DNA of 64,000 bases from positions 21,348,392 through 21,412,391 of the forward strand of contig QCXZ01000003.1 in assembly GCA_025024175.1 (NCBI GenBank), read 5' to 3'. This document shows, one piece after another, positions 11,351 to 23,596 of the stretch (the first letter of the stretch is position 1; every line of letters begins with the position of its first letter). The stretch comes from Rhyzopertha dominica. Lineage: Eukaryota > Arthropoda > Insecta > Coleoptera > Bostrichidae. A program made the position numbers and the translations under genes. Under the pieces are notes generated by a model. It saw nothing but the letters and a program-made list of their open reading frames with translations. It did not search any database and was not told the origin of the DNA.

Positions 11351-11994
11351 AAAAGAAACTCGAAATTTAAAAGAACTGGAAGCCAAAATCAGTCACCAAA
11401 TTCAAGAAATGCCTTCCGTGAGATACTAGGTTATTACCAAGCTGCAGGTCTTCAACTTGGACATTTAATTTAATGTTAAGATTCATCAAAGTGAATACAG
11501 TATTACGAACATTACAATTATCATCAAATGAATAAAAACCACTACTGACACCTGCAGAACCTGGTTTATAAGCGATTTTGTCATTTATTTGAAACATGAT
11601 TTCTCACAAAAAGTTTGTCATCAAATCATACAAAGCAGATTCTAGCTCCTACTAAGCAAGTACAGAGTTATATTTTAAATATGTTAAATGTTTGATTATA
11701 GTTTTTTATTGATTGATGATTGATTCTATTAGCTCATTTGTTGATTGTGTGATTGCATTAAGTTGATTCTTCGGATATAGAAAAATAAATAAGTAAAATT
11801 GTGTTGATTGAAGCGTACAGAAAGGTTGCTGTTATTCCAACAAAGACCTTATTTTTGCAGATTACCTACGTAGTTTGAAAACTAAAACAATTTTCGCAAC
11901 TTTAACGAGCAGTTAAGGTGATCACCCTAGTTAATTTGCACATCACCTAGATAATCTGTAGATTAACTGATTTTTTGCACTTTAGCGGTAATAT

Positions 11995-13560
11995 ACATAC
12001 AGTGACTTACAGCTACAATAGGAGGAGGTTTTAGTAAGGTTCAACGATCGTTGAAAAGTGTCGAGTCTGTTTAAAATTAGAAGGAGGGCACTTATGTAAT
12101 GTTGTTATGTATAATTAATAAATAAGTAATAAATGGTTCAAAAAAAGAAATCTGCAATAACTCCTATATTTCTTTACTGAACCGGTTCAACAATGACGCA
12201 GAAATAATTGTATTTTTCACAATTTTATTTTTTATGTGCAGCAAAAACACATGCGAAAAACGATTTTGTAGCATAGTTGTCCTTAACCAGTAATTAATTC
12301 GCTGCTTTGCAGAAATATTTCTTTCGCAACTGGCACGCTTCAGTGCTAACGCTAACGCTACCTGAAGCAGTTTGTGTACGTTCGAGCAGATCTCCTATCT
12401 AATATGTTTTTAGCGCATTTCCACTTCATTTAAGAAGAAAAAGCTCTATTGTCCGCCCTTTGTTCATCCATCTTCTGATGTATGTCACTCATAGCTCGAG
12501 AACGGCTTAACGGATCGGGCTCGATGATAACTCGTTGGATAGGTCTTGGCCTAACAATGATCAATATGTACTTGGTCACCCAGAATTTTAGCCTCGCCGT
12601 TTTCAATTTTTTTAATATCGCACTAAGAAAATGCGCTAGTCGCTTTCCCCGAAAAGGCTTTCATACTTGTTTTTTTTTCTATATTTATTTCACAATTTTT
12701 CAATTTTGTGTTTACTTGGACTAATATTGCTTAAAGTTGGCAACAAAATGCGGGAAATGTAGTAATTTACAAAGTCAGATAAAATTGAAATATTAGAAAT
12801 TTGTCTGCAAAACATAGAATTTTAATTGTAACTCAAAAGTGTTGTGTGATTTCAGCATCTATATCAATTTTAGTGTTTCGAAGTCAGGCCACTTATCTTG
12901 GATTTGGATAGTACCTAAATGTGTTTGTAGTGCGCCAAAGTGTTAATAGGTAAGAGGGGGAAAATATTTGCTTTTTTTCACCTACAGTATTACATCTTTA
13001 AAAACATTTGACTTTTAACTTCCTGCTTACTTGTACCACCCAAAATTACGATCTAAATACGGGATTTACCCATTCCAGTGACTTTAACTCTGTGTGTGGC
13101 TACTCAGTTACAATATATTGCAATATTGTCTATAGTTGCCATAGCAGTGGACTACTAAACCTATCAACTATTGATACGTTCAGAAATTACCACACCAAAT
13201 GCTAATACTGTATTGAATGAAATACATAAATAATTCTCATTTATGTTGATGGTTACTGCTGAAATTTCTCAAACAGAATATTTTACAGTGAAAACGGGCG
13301 AACAGTTTATTAAGCGTAAGAAAAGTAAATCTGTTAAAACAGGAGATCTGGTAACATTGTGCCTCTTTTAATAATAATATATGTATATTTGATAAACAGT
13401 AGTTTTCGAGGATTTTACTAAGCGTGGCTTTTTCTTAAAAAGACAAGGATGAAAACAGTTCATATTTCTAATGTGGGAATGTGCTGCTTATACCCAAAAT
13501 AGTTTGTAATTAATGGCACCTGTAGATTTAAGATCTATGCCTTCAAGGTTCAGGACAACA
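11995..13560. other. AT-rich stretch, no gene; one dispersed-repeat-like patch
   Basis: Between about 12360 and 12610 a GC-richer patch (CTCGAGAACGGCTTAACGG and following) resembles dispersed repeats common in insects, but its ends and class are not visible. No protein was recognised. Confidence 0.4.
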
Positions 13561-13573
13561 TACTTGTATGCAG

Positions 13574-14558
13574 GGTCCGCCACCTAAAACTCCCCAAGCC
13601 TTTTTAGGTATGTACAACCTTAAGTTATATATCAAATTGTAGGTCTCTTTGAACTCTTTAAAAATAGCATAGTGAATGTCCATTTTTTTTTTGCAGATAA
13701 TGATATATCGCACATAAAGTTAATTTTTGTAAATATTTTTTAACCTTACCTTATTGCTTCATAATTGGATGCCGACTTTTATTTTCTTCAATTTGTGTCA
13801 TTACAACGTATGCGTAATTTTTACTCCTTCTTAATGAAAAAGAAGAAAAACTCGTCACCGCCATGTTCTGTTAATAGGGTTGTTCACAATTTTTTGAGTG
13901 TTAGTTTAACAGCTTATTACTGTACAAATTATCCCACATACCCATCGCTGCACACGAAACCCTAAAATTTGGACTAACTTTTAAATAAATTAAATACAAA
14001 GTTCGTTGCAAAGATCTAGAGGCCAGAAAACGATACACTGCGATGAAACTAGTTTGGTTTTCTAAATCACGCACTAGCCTCATCGCAGGGTTTCGTTTTC
14101 TAGCATCTATTTCTATAGAACGAACTTTGTGCTTGATTTATTTAAAAGTCCTCCAAATTTTAGAGTTTTGTGGGCAGTGATCGGTATGTAGGCATAATTT
14201 ATAACGTAACAATGTACTAAACTAACACTCAAAAAGTTCTGAACAACCCTATTAACAGAACATGGCGGCGACTAGTTTTTTTGTTATTCACTAAGGAGTA
14301 AAAATTACGCATACATGGTACTGAGACGAATTGAAGAAGACAAAAGTCGGCATTCAATTATTAAGCAATATTTATTATACGGGGTAAGAATATTTACAAA
14401 AATTAACTTTATTTGCAAAATATGATAACCTGCAAAATTTTTTGGAGCCTATGCTATTTTTAAAGAGTTTAAAAAGACCTACAATTTGACATGTAACTTA
14501 AGGTTGTACCTAAAAAAATAAAGAATATACGAGCCTGGGGAGTTTTAGTTGGCGGACC
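13574..14558. mobile_element. giant fold-back element, arms about 480 bp
   Basis: GGTCCGCCACCTAAAACTCC at 13574 reappears inverted as GGAGTTTTAGTTGGCGGACC ending at 14558. The two halves stay complementary nearly to the centre around 14066, for example GGTTGTTCACAATTTTTTGAG against its inverted partner near 14240. Arms look roughly 85-90 percent matched, with indels. No transposase was seen. A through-transcript would form a hairpin of nearly 1 kb. Confidence 0.8.
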
Positions 14559-14559
14559 A

Positions 14560-16270
14560 TGTATATTATTGTGTAAACGTTTATTTGCTTACTGAAGCTT
14601 TAAGATTGTTAGACTGAGTTTCTCGGTTTATACGATTGTTGCTAAGCCAGTAGGAATGTGGTCCAAAAATATTAGCATAGGCGACCAATGAAGCTCGATT
14701 TTTCTAAGCGGGCTCACAACCTGGTTACCTCTACCATGAGCAACAGTAAATAGAAATAATACTAAAGTTTCAATCCATTCCTATGTAAGCCGATATAGTA
14801 CAATCAAGAGCAGATTTGTGACACCTCCGATAATGACGGGTTGTTAATTCTGTGCGACCTGCTTAGGGAAGTGTTTAATATGGAACGAAATTTANCAATA
14901 ATATTAAAAATGGCAAGNCGTAGTCATAGCCCACTTACCGCATCGCTAATTGCAAATGCAGAAGCACATTTAGTGTATCGGTAAGTAAGTATTTTGCGGT
15001 TGACCTTATTTGTTTAGTATGTAACAGCAAAAATTCATTATCAGATTTCATTGTAGACCTGCACGGTATGTAACAAACGCCCATCGAGTAAGTAATTTGC
15101 AATTACGTGGTTGAACGGGCTACCCGTTGCTACATTGTCCAATTGTTAGTAATAGTACCCACAACACTGGAATAACCTTTAATGAAATAGCGTTTAAACA
15201 ATATGATCATAGTGACTAAGAAAATATGCCTAACCGCAAGATACTTTTCGAAGTTACTAAAAGCATCACTAAAACGAAACGGTTTTATCATCAAAACCAT
15301 TGAAATATGTAAATACTAAGAGAACTTTAACAAGAATTAAATGCTCTGCTCTATAATAGTGATCAGGTGTAGTCCACACATCTATCACGTGATCGCAACC
15401 CCTCCCCTTCCGAAAAGCCCAACTTAAACCGCACAACAAATTTTAACGTGTACTTTTTCTGGGGCAACATAACCTTACTTTTTCTGGACTTAGCGAACGT
15501 TCAGTTTTGGAATTTGCAACAAAAACGTTTACTCAAAGATACGATATGGCAATATACAAAACAATCCAAAGCACAGAGGCAAACCGAATGAAACGAAACA
15601 CCAAAACACGAATGGCCGAATTTCGGTCGATCGGTAAGGTTCGCTGAGGTGAAACGGGGTTGAAGCAGAACTCTCTCGGTTGCGAAGAACCAATAGGAAA
15701 GCTGCGTTTAAAAATTACTTGAAAATCACGCGTCTTTATTACTCCATCTCTTAAGTGATCCAACTATAAGACTCTAGGCGTATAAAACGATTCTTCTAAA
15801 GTCTTGCTTTGTCTTCGGTGCGTGTGCCCGCCGTCAGCATTCATGTTCTGATTGGTGATTGGTCAACAAACAAGAAGCTAGCACCATATCGCACTCCCGC
15901 ACATATAAGTAGTTAATTATTGTTAGTTAACATGGTAATGCACTCTTTGAAAGTTCAGCTTCAAATTGAGCATCTGAAGCGATACGTTAGGTACAATAAG
16001 GAGAAACGATAACGAACTGGTAACCCGGTAATGATAATGTTGTATTTTGTTGAAAATGTCAAAATTCCCATGCAAGTTTTGGAGAAACGGTTGAAAAACT
16101 CATGCGATCTTCTGCTACAAAAAAAACATGTACTGTGCAAATAAAACAAGGTTGACAATAAATGCAAAACTCTTAAATTTGGAAATATATAATGCGAATA
16201 AGAATATTGCTACAAACAAGCCGTTAACGAAGAAATTTTCTGACCGTGGGGAATATACATTCCCGACAAC
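14560..16270. other. no gene recognised
   Basis: Nothing with a recognisable family was found. An ATG-initiated patch at about 14910-14982 ending in CG|GTAAGT looks like a first exon with a donor site, but it matches nothing known to me. Confidence 0.4.
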
Positions 16271-16276
16271 GTCGCC

Positions 16277-16449
16277 AATGTACCAGCTTTCTTATTAGTC
16301 AGTTTTACTGTAGAAGGTTTAATCGGGAGGTATAAAAGGCGAGCCACAACCGTTAGATAAACCGAAAAGGGTAAATCAGAGGCAGAATAGTATGTTTGAA
16401 TTGTTCATGTTGTGAAATAAACAATGTTTGGACTCAAAAAAGGGTTACA
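16277..16449 (+). promoter_or_regulatory. LTR-like segment with TATA box and polyA signal
   Basis: TGTACCAGC at 16277 follows GACAACGTCGCCAA, a context often seen just before LTRs. A TATAAAA box lies at 16331-16337 and AATAAA at 16416-16421, and the segment ends in GGGTTACA. The order TG..TATA..AATAAA..CA over about 170 bp suggests a small or partial solo LTR. No second copy is present in the window, so this stays tentative. Confidence 0.35.
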
Positions 16450-18220
16450 GTATTTTGCCTTGATTAGTCACAGCTGTTGTAAAATTGTGATTATCGCAAT
16501 GAATATTTCCATGGGGGTACCTAGCTTTCGGTCTAGGGGAAAGCAAAGCAGGAATTTCCTGTAGTGTATAATTAAACATAAACAATAACGTGCATTTATC
16601 GGAGTACCTAATACTTGAGTAATTATTAATGAATTATTTATTCCAAGAGCAATCTTCGGTTATTTTCTGCAAGGCGAACTAAAACATTTTCTGCGAAATA
16701 AATTAAGACCCAATTATTTATGTTTTCTTTGTACACTGATCATACAAAGCCCGTTAATTCCTAAATCAACTATTCTTGATTCTGTGATCCACATAATGTA
16801 TAATAATATCAAAAGAATTCGCACATATCAATAATAATGAATTAACCGATGCAATTTTAGTTTAGGTACAACTTCTCACACTAGAAGCTTTCGATCTATA
16901 CGAGTAAATAGGTATCTGGTAAAGATAAAATTGTAGTAATTGTTACGCCACAGGTAAAGAGACTTGAAGTATAACTAATATTATCAAAACTCAGAATGGG
17001 GAAACAATCTGTTCGTGAAACAATACCTAAAACTGTAATGATCTATGCTGCTGGTTTAGTTAAACTTAGTTAAACTAAAAATACAAGTTATAAGCCCGAT
17101 CATTATGAGTCAGCTTGCCAAACACCCCCAATCCGCATTAAAATTATGGTCGTTTTATTTATAACAATTTTTATACCTAGTTTTACTCAAACTATGTAAT
17201 TTTAAACCCACGATTTGTTATTATCCTCAAGCTGCTAAAGTCCTTCCATGTATTATATTCATCTTGCTGACTGTAATCGAAATGCAAAATAAGGCTCAAT
17301 ATCCCCAAAAACTTATGTTGTTATAAAATTTTACGGCTTATCCTTGACTACTGAAATCTGCAGGCATTAGCAATTAAGCGCACAGTACAAATTATTACAC
17401 ATGTAGGTATTGCTTATCCTCAATTAATCTTATTATGGTAATGTAAGTTATACTTGGATTGACACTTCTACGGTAATTTTCATGTGAAATAAAGGAAATT
17501 CTGTTTTTGCTTAGAGGGCCTAATGTCAGCATCTGAAACTGAAATATTAGCCACCGATAATACTCCATTAAACTTGTAGATTAGCAAATTTTGGATTAAA
17601 AGCCGTGATCGCTTTATTTTGATATTTAAAATAAATAAGATTTGAGTTCTCTCATTGTTTCAGTTTCTGTTATTACATTTTGAATCTTATTAAGCACAAG
17701 TAATTCATTCTCATTTTACAGCAAAATACCTTTTTTGCTTTCTGGCTAAAATAATGACCGGGGACCGGGGCATTAATCTAAAATAAGCTTATGAGTGAGC
17801 GTCGATTACATCAATGCTACATAATAACTAAACACTGCAACACAACGTAAACGGATAGCATATTTCATCCCAATGTTTTGACGACAATTTTGTGCATATT
17901 ATGAGTGATGTGTAAAATAGAATAAGATGCTTGTATAAAACTGTGCAAGACATGCTTTATTATGAACACTGTATCAAGTATACCATATTTTTTAAGCCTT
18001 TGAGTTTATTTTATTATCACATTTTTCATTCAGATATTATTTTTTTAAGTTAAGCCAGCCTCCTTAGTTCGCCAATGCACTGCTCCCAGAAATTAACCCA
18101 CCATTTATTATTTTAACTAAATTAAGCCTCATTTAAATGAACTGAAATATATTTAATCGGATTTTTAGAAGATTTGAATACTGCCATTTTTAACAGCATA
18201 CCGGGTTTTAATTCGGGCTG
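16450..18220. other. AT-rich stretch, nothing recognised
   Basis: No coding frame or clear repeat boundary was found. Confidence 0.5.
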
Positions 18221-18222
18221 AT

Positions 18223-18405
18223 AATTAACCGATCAAACGAACTTAGAACGAACAGATCATTTGTTTAGAGATATGAGAAGGAATCGCAAATTTTGGAAAA
18301 AAATTGTTTTCTAAGGGTGGGAAGGAAGTGATATATTCGGATTGGATGCTTCATATAATTACGATCGAATTTCATCACAGGTAAGTTCGTTTGATCGGTA
18401 ATTAC
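18223..18405. repeat. short inverted-repeat element beside the DIRS end
   Basis: ATTAACCGATCAAACGAACTT near 18224 pairs with AAGTTCGTTTGATCGGTAATT near 18384-18403, about 180 bp apart. Inside, GGATTGGATGCTTCATATAAT resembles the right end of the adjacent DIRS element in the same orientation, so this may be part of the DIRS terminal structure rather than an independent MITE. Confidence 0.55.
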
Positions 18406-18659
18406 ACGACAGCATCCGATCCTCAGTATCACTATGTACTTAGTTAATCTAAAAAACCTTTGAAGTATGCCAACAACGTAAATTTATATTAATTTGGAAC
18501 TGAACAAGTCATGTAAGTATTAACATGTATTAACAAAACTTCTACGCAGTAGAATTATTCTATTTTAATTACACATTAGGTTAATTGATAATCCACAATG
18601 TATTTATCCCTGATGCTTTCGAAGTATCCTTCACCCATCGACTTAGAGATTGTTTAGTT

Positions 18660-19259
18660 GCCTTTGTGTACGGCCTTTTGTAAGTCAAGAACAAAAAAAT
18701 CTTCTGATTGCCTTAGATTTACTGTTACTTTTCGGTAATGTGGACGCAACACATACATATATTTATATTTTTTTCAAAGAATTGAATGTACAGGCACGGA
18801 TGTGATTTATTTATTTTGGAGGTTTTAAAAATGATCAGAAATTAATATCTATAAACCAATTGGGTTTTCTAGTATATTCGATAGTTTTATGAGTGATAAT
18901 GTTTGGAATCTGTGTCCTGCTATTATTGTTAACAACGTTAACAATTTTTGTGACAATTTATGTTGCGCCCTTTTTGTTCTAGATATTTTAGAACAATGTG
19001 TGGGTCCCAAATGTTATCATATTTAGGTCTAGATGGTCTTAACCTTGATACTCCTTTCATAAAACGAGATATTCTTGTGTCAGTGGCAATTGAGTCTTTT
19101 AGTAATAGAGACAATGCAGATCGATGTGAATTTATAGTACCGTATTTAGGGTTATTGAATGTTAAAATGTGTTAAAGGAAATTTATCACTTCTGTAACAT
19201 TTGATGTGAATAACGTTACCTTGTTTTCCTTACAGTGTTGTAACCATAACTTGTAGATA
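18660..19259 (-). pseudogene. DIRS tyrosine recombinase, truncated
   Basis: The minus strand reads QQQYNHIYKLWLQHCKENKV, then SNVTEVINFL, YGTINSHRSALSLL and ISRFMKGVSRLRPSRPKYD, the SAM-like N-terminal domain of DIRS recombinases. LLTIIAGHRFQTLSLIKLSN follows, holding the box I arginine. After a frameshift, LTYKRPYTKATKQSLSRWVK and SGINT lead toward box II, but the HxxR and tyrosine boxes are lost. The fold would perform the strand exchange that replaces integrase in these elements. Stops and shifts make it inactive. Confidence 0.75.
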
Positions 19260-19544
19260 TGATTGTACTGTTGCTGGGTTGAGTCCGAAATTGAGTATAA
19301 AATTGTCTCTATAGCGCAGTCGGCGACGAATCATAGTTTATAAGCTTTTCTGGGCGACCACCAGGATAAGGTGCTTCGCCAGAGGTGGACGTTGGCTGAA
19401 AGGAGAAGATAATAAATTCAAATGAGGTCCGTTTGCGAATGTTTCCATTGCTAATTTTAAAAATGAGGGGTACCACGATTATTCCTTCTGCATTATCAGA
19501 AATTATTTTTCTTAGTGTTCTTAAGTGAGAAAGAAGGGAAGGCA

Positions 19545-20481
19545 TAGAAAAATTCCTTGCTCCAAGACATTATAAATGCATCTATTGCGAGGGCTTCCGG
19601 ATCATTTTTCCATTAAATAAATCTACTACATTTATTATTAATGGGATGCTTCTAAAATATTTCTATGTCAAAGATATCTGTATGTATTTTGTTGTAAACT
19701 TTTAATAAATTTGTTTGCCAGCACAGCAGATCCAGTTTACATGCTTCTGTGATTTGTACTTCTCCATTGTAATCGTAATGTGACTTACTTAAGGCTAGAT
19801 ATTTTTCTCGTCCCAGAGACTTTGTAGGTATACATCCAACCGTAATGTACTGCGGGACAAGGTGATACTAATAATGCTATTAATTTTGCCAAATCTCTTA
19901 TTTTACATGACTTTTTTTCTAGGTTTTGTACCTCCTTCAGGATAAAAAGTCTTTTGTCCTCGGGAAGTTGTAACCGCAAATCTTTGCTATTGGAAATGAA
20001 GCCTGTAAATTCTTTTTGAAGGTGTGAAATTGCTTTTCTCATAATTTATTGCAAGCCCCATCGAAGTTAGAAAATTTACAGTGAAATTTACATTCCTAGC
20101 ACATTCTGCAAAAGTAGCTCCAAATATAAGAAAATCATCTAAATAGTTAACACATGTTATCCCATGGTTCCTTATTTTTTCTATTACTGGTATCATTAGT
20201 TTTGTAAAACAGTGGGGTGCAGAACTTAAACCAAATGGGAGACAATTAAATTTATATTATATTGCTGACATGAAAGAATTTGGCTGCATTAATTTAGATT
20301 TAGATGCTATTCTAAATCCTTCCATTTTGAAATGTGGGGCTTGTACGTATACATTTAGACGTTTTAGATTCAAAATAAACCGTTTTTTCCCCATTAGGTT
20401 TATTTCTGAGAAGGATGCCAAAAACAAACTGGCCTTTAATAGCTTGGCATTTTGATACGGCAACAATTGACAATAATTCAT
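19545..20481 (-). pseudogene. DIRS reverse transcriptase and RNase H region
   Basis: Near 20400-20330 the minus strand reads KKRFILNLKRLNVYVQAPHF and KMEGFRIASK, the RT entry motif of DIRS/gypsy enzymes. SFMSAI at about 20260 is the start of the first catalytic Asp motif. VNYLDDFLIFG near 20145 carries the YLDD box. Then come LRLQLPEDKRLFILKEVQ and CKIRDLAKLIALLVSPCPAV, the connection segment typical of DIRS. KLDLLCWQTNL (about 19725) and DPEALAIDAFIMSWSKEFFY to IISDNAEGIIVVP (about 19600-19480) mark the RNase H tail. The catalytic Asp block between 20260 and 20200 is interrupted by a frameshift. Confidence 0.75.
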
Positions 20482-20906
20482 GAATTGCTAAATTCCTAAA
20501 TATTAATTCTTTACTGGTTATGGTAGAACATTTAGCTCTAACTTCAGGTGGTGTCCGAAATAAAGGAATTTCATAACCATGATAAAGTTGTCAGGTTTGA
20601 AGTTATGATTGACCAAGCTGAATAAAACCAAATTATATTTTTTACATTTTTCCCCTTGTAGGTTGCTCTGCTTCTTGAGGGATAGCCCTTCTATGACCTT
20701 GCTTCCCTCTGAAAGCGGGCCAAGCAATCCCTGTTTAAATGTTCCCTTCTAGCTGTCGTTCTTGTCCTAGATTGATAGCTTCTCCCCCTCCTGGTTTTCT
20801 GATTTTATTTGCTGAAATAGCTGGTGTTGAAGTTAGGTAAGTAAAAGATTTTAATTCCTTGCTTGCCTCTCCATTACTTTTGATGCCTTCACTCTTTCAC
20901 TAAAAT

Positions 20907-21149
20907 TTATTCCAAACCATCTGGAATGGTCTTATCTGCTATGTCTTTAGCAGCATTGTTGAATTGCGGCAGAATGAGTGTACGTCGTAGGTGTGTACAG
21001 TGGTGAAAGAGATCTGTAAATAGTTTTCTATAATCGCCCAGGGAAGAAAGTAATTTCTCTTTTTGTTGTTTGTGTAAAGTTTTGTTCTGTATGAGAAGAC
21101 TAATGCCTCTTCCTAGGGCTGATAAACTATGGGATAATGGTTTTTGCAT
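20907..21149 (-). pseudogene. DIRS gag-like fragment
   Basis: The frame includes SALGRGISLLIQNKTLHKQQ, LLSSLGDYRKLFTDL, RRTLILPQFNNAAKDIAD and KTIPDGLEFG. This Leu-rich pattern (alGrgisllik...LgDa.kLltDlhh...rR.lilP.ln...kdia) is what I recall from ORF1 of insect DIRS elements. The N-terminus is missing and the frame breaks before the RT. Confidence 0.55.
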
Positions 21150-21495
21150 TTGTAAATGAGATTACGTCGTCTGACTCATTACTTGACGTGCCATTTTTTG
21201 TATCTATTTTCATCAATACCTAAATTGTATTATGCTAGAAAGCAAAGTTTATTCGGGCTATATGTATTACTTTCTTGTTAGCACAACTGTATTAATCGTG
21301 TTTTAACACCACAAAGAAAATACGTGTGTGCACACTGGCTGCACGAAACAACGAATGATCTGTAAACAGCTTAGTAGCCAAGTGATGGGTAGTGGCCCAC
21401 TGGACAAATTTTTTTTTGTATAATCCAAAAAAACCTGCACCTGGCAGTACTCCGCAGCGTACAACATAGTGATACTGAGGATTGGATGCTGTCGT

Positions 21496-23430
21496 ATAAT
21501 GATTTTGCGGGATTTATAAATTTTATATCAAATAAAATGACTCATAACTGTTAGTTCAGTCGGACTTTTACTCGCAACAACTGATATTTTTTAGTTTTTT
21601 GTTTGGAGTTTGAGTTATCGCCTAATATGCATGCATAATTGAACGAAAATATTAGAAGAGCTGAACAAAGTAAAAATTGCATTAGGACTCCTGACCAAGA
21701 TAGTCTTTTAAGGCTATCCACCCTAAGACAACGATTCGTAAGAACAGGAATTTTGCAGTCACAACTTCAAAACGCACATCGAGGTAATTAATTAAATTAT
21801 TACATTGTTAGTTCGATTTGAATAAGCATTTATTTACGTGTTGAAGCTATGAATAATGAAATAAATGCCCCACTTTTGACACGTGTACTGGTTCTCCCAT
21901 ATAATAACTTTTCAGATGTTTCCTAGTCGTATAGTTTCGGTTTAGTCTTTTATTTCAATTTAAAGTAGTTGGTTGGTTTTAAAAATATAAATGTTATAGC
22001 GTTTTTCAATTGCACAGCATATTGTTAATGTGTAAACTCCCGCATTTCATTAAACTTCGACAGTAAATATGAACGATGCAATGTCATATTTACTTTATCA
22101 TATATTTGCATCTGATTAAGGAAAAGTGACGTTACCCGCTCACACAAGCAGGTAAATGAACCGCAACATTTTCCCTAATGATGTTGTTTTGAATCTGAAT
22201 TTACGTGTTGCTCACCTTTAGCGCTTGTTTACACTTTATAGGTCAAACACTTCATCATTCTATATCCCAAGCAAAACATATTATGAACAGTGCAAAGAAA
22301 GTATCATTAATTTCACGAATCTGGCGCATTCACCAAATATAAAGTACCAGGTATACTATTATGTCATAGCGAATAAGAAACGTCGCAAATTGTTTGGGTT
22401 TTTTTGTTGACGTGTATAGATTAGGAAAGTAGTTTATCTTATTTATTAGTGCACTAACACGAGTTTTGTAGCACGTGTTATCAGTTATTAATAGGAACTA
22501 AACCAGGTAATAATCTTACGGTACAATCCATATCTAGAAGCGAATTTTTGGTGTTTAAAACCAATTCTCGGCTTCACTCTGCATAGTATTGCAAATTTTT
22601 TTAGAAGTGACATGTAAAACATTCGAATATCTAGATGGCGTACACGTATAACATTTACCGATGTGGATGTAAAGTTTACATCGCTAGTTGCACAGTGGCG
22701 AAAAATTTGAAATTAATGAGGGCTTTCATTTTGCTAGCGCTTTTAAAATTATTTGCATTCGCAGTGGGGTTACGAAACTGCACGACTAGGCTTGCCAAAT
22801 CCCAAACCGTACAAAGACCGAATATGAATCAGTAAGGTCAAGATCGACAACCTTAGTAAAAATCTCGTATCTGCTCCGCTGCCCTGACTGGTATACAGTG
22901 TACTAAGTAAAGACCATATGGAAAACTTTTATTACTGGTTTTATGAAAAAAAGTTATTCCTCATAAACCTAAAATCCACAATGAAATAATCAGATACCAA
23001 TTTTTCTGCAGCTGTATGCGAATTTTATCGTATAATATTAATTTTGCTCAAGAGTAAAGTACCTTTATTTATTACAATTACGACAATCCTTATTAAGAAA
23101 AGTTGATCCTAATTGAAAACTATATGTGGTCAGATATCCAATACTATCCATCTATCATAAAAAAGATTTTATTATTTTTACAAACTCTTTTTTGTAATTA
23201 GCATTGATAATTTAAGTCTGTAGATTGGCATTTAATCTAGGATGTACTGACAAATTCTGTGTTGCAGTAAATTGTCTATACGTTGGCATGCACTGAGAAA
23301 CCAATGAATTTTTCATAGTAAATGTCAAAACGCTAGTTAGAAGTTAGATTTATAAAATACAAGAAATAGCAGCTCACAACTCAACTCCAACAATTGGAGG
23401 TTTAGGGTAACGGCAATTTTGGAAGAAAAA
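21496..23430. other. AT-rich stretch, no gene recognised
   Basis: Around 21640-21785 one plus-strand frame reads LRQRFVRTGILQSQLQNAHR before a GTAATT, vaguely like a helix-turn-helix of a transposase, but this is too weak to call. The 5' LTR of the following copia element could not be delimited. Confidence 0.4.
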
Positions 23431-23596
23431 CAAATAAATATTAACAATAGAAAAAGAAGTAAACGACTACAAATGACGAGCAGAAAAGGGTGTTTTTACG
23501 AAAAGATACCCGAGCAAAATCAATAATTGTTCAGTATGTTACCGACAAATATTTAGATAATAATAATAAAAGATGGGAAAACCGCAAAGCATATGA

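Larger units (their letters stand above)
9211..11989. mobile_element. inverted-repeat DNA element enclosing a LINE and a hAT
   Basis: The left end ACCGCTAAGGCGCGAAAGCC and the right end, reverse-complemented, ACCGCTAAAGTGCAAAAAATC share ACCGCTAA, GCRAAA and a subterminal TTAATCTnCAGnTTA palindrome within the first 90 bases. Short TATACAT-like sequence continues outside both ends. The imperfect match suggests an old element or a rapidly diverging TIR. No transposase was recognised inside; a minus-strand frame at 11367-11597 is open but unplaced. The left end lies only about 190 bp 5' of the ZDHHC1 start codon. Confidence 0.55.
18406..21495 (-). mobile_element. DIRS-type retrotransposon, partial, with inverted termini
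   Basis: ACGACAGCATCCGATCCTCA at 18406-18436 is repeated inverted at 21465-21495 with one mismatch over 31 bp, as expected for the inverted terminal repeats of DIRS elements. Between them, on the minus strand and in the right order, are gag-like, RT, RNase H-region and tyrosine recombinase fragments. About 3.1 kb remains, less than the 5-6 kb typical of complete DIRS elements. Many stops and frameshifts show that it is dead. Confidence 0.8.

Noticed and set aside
11367..11597. 76-codon minus-strand frame inside the inverted-repeat element
   Set aside because: Looks protein-like in composition but I recognise no family; kept only as a note under the element.
12482..12724. 80-codon frame across a GC-richer patch
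   Set aside because: The patch looks like a dispersed non-coding repeat; no domain.
14881..14990. Possible first exon ending in CG|GTAAGT
   Set aside because: Contains Ns, has no matching downstream exon and no recognisable protein.
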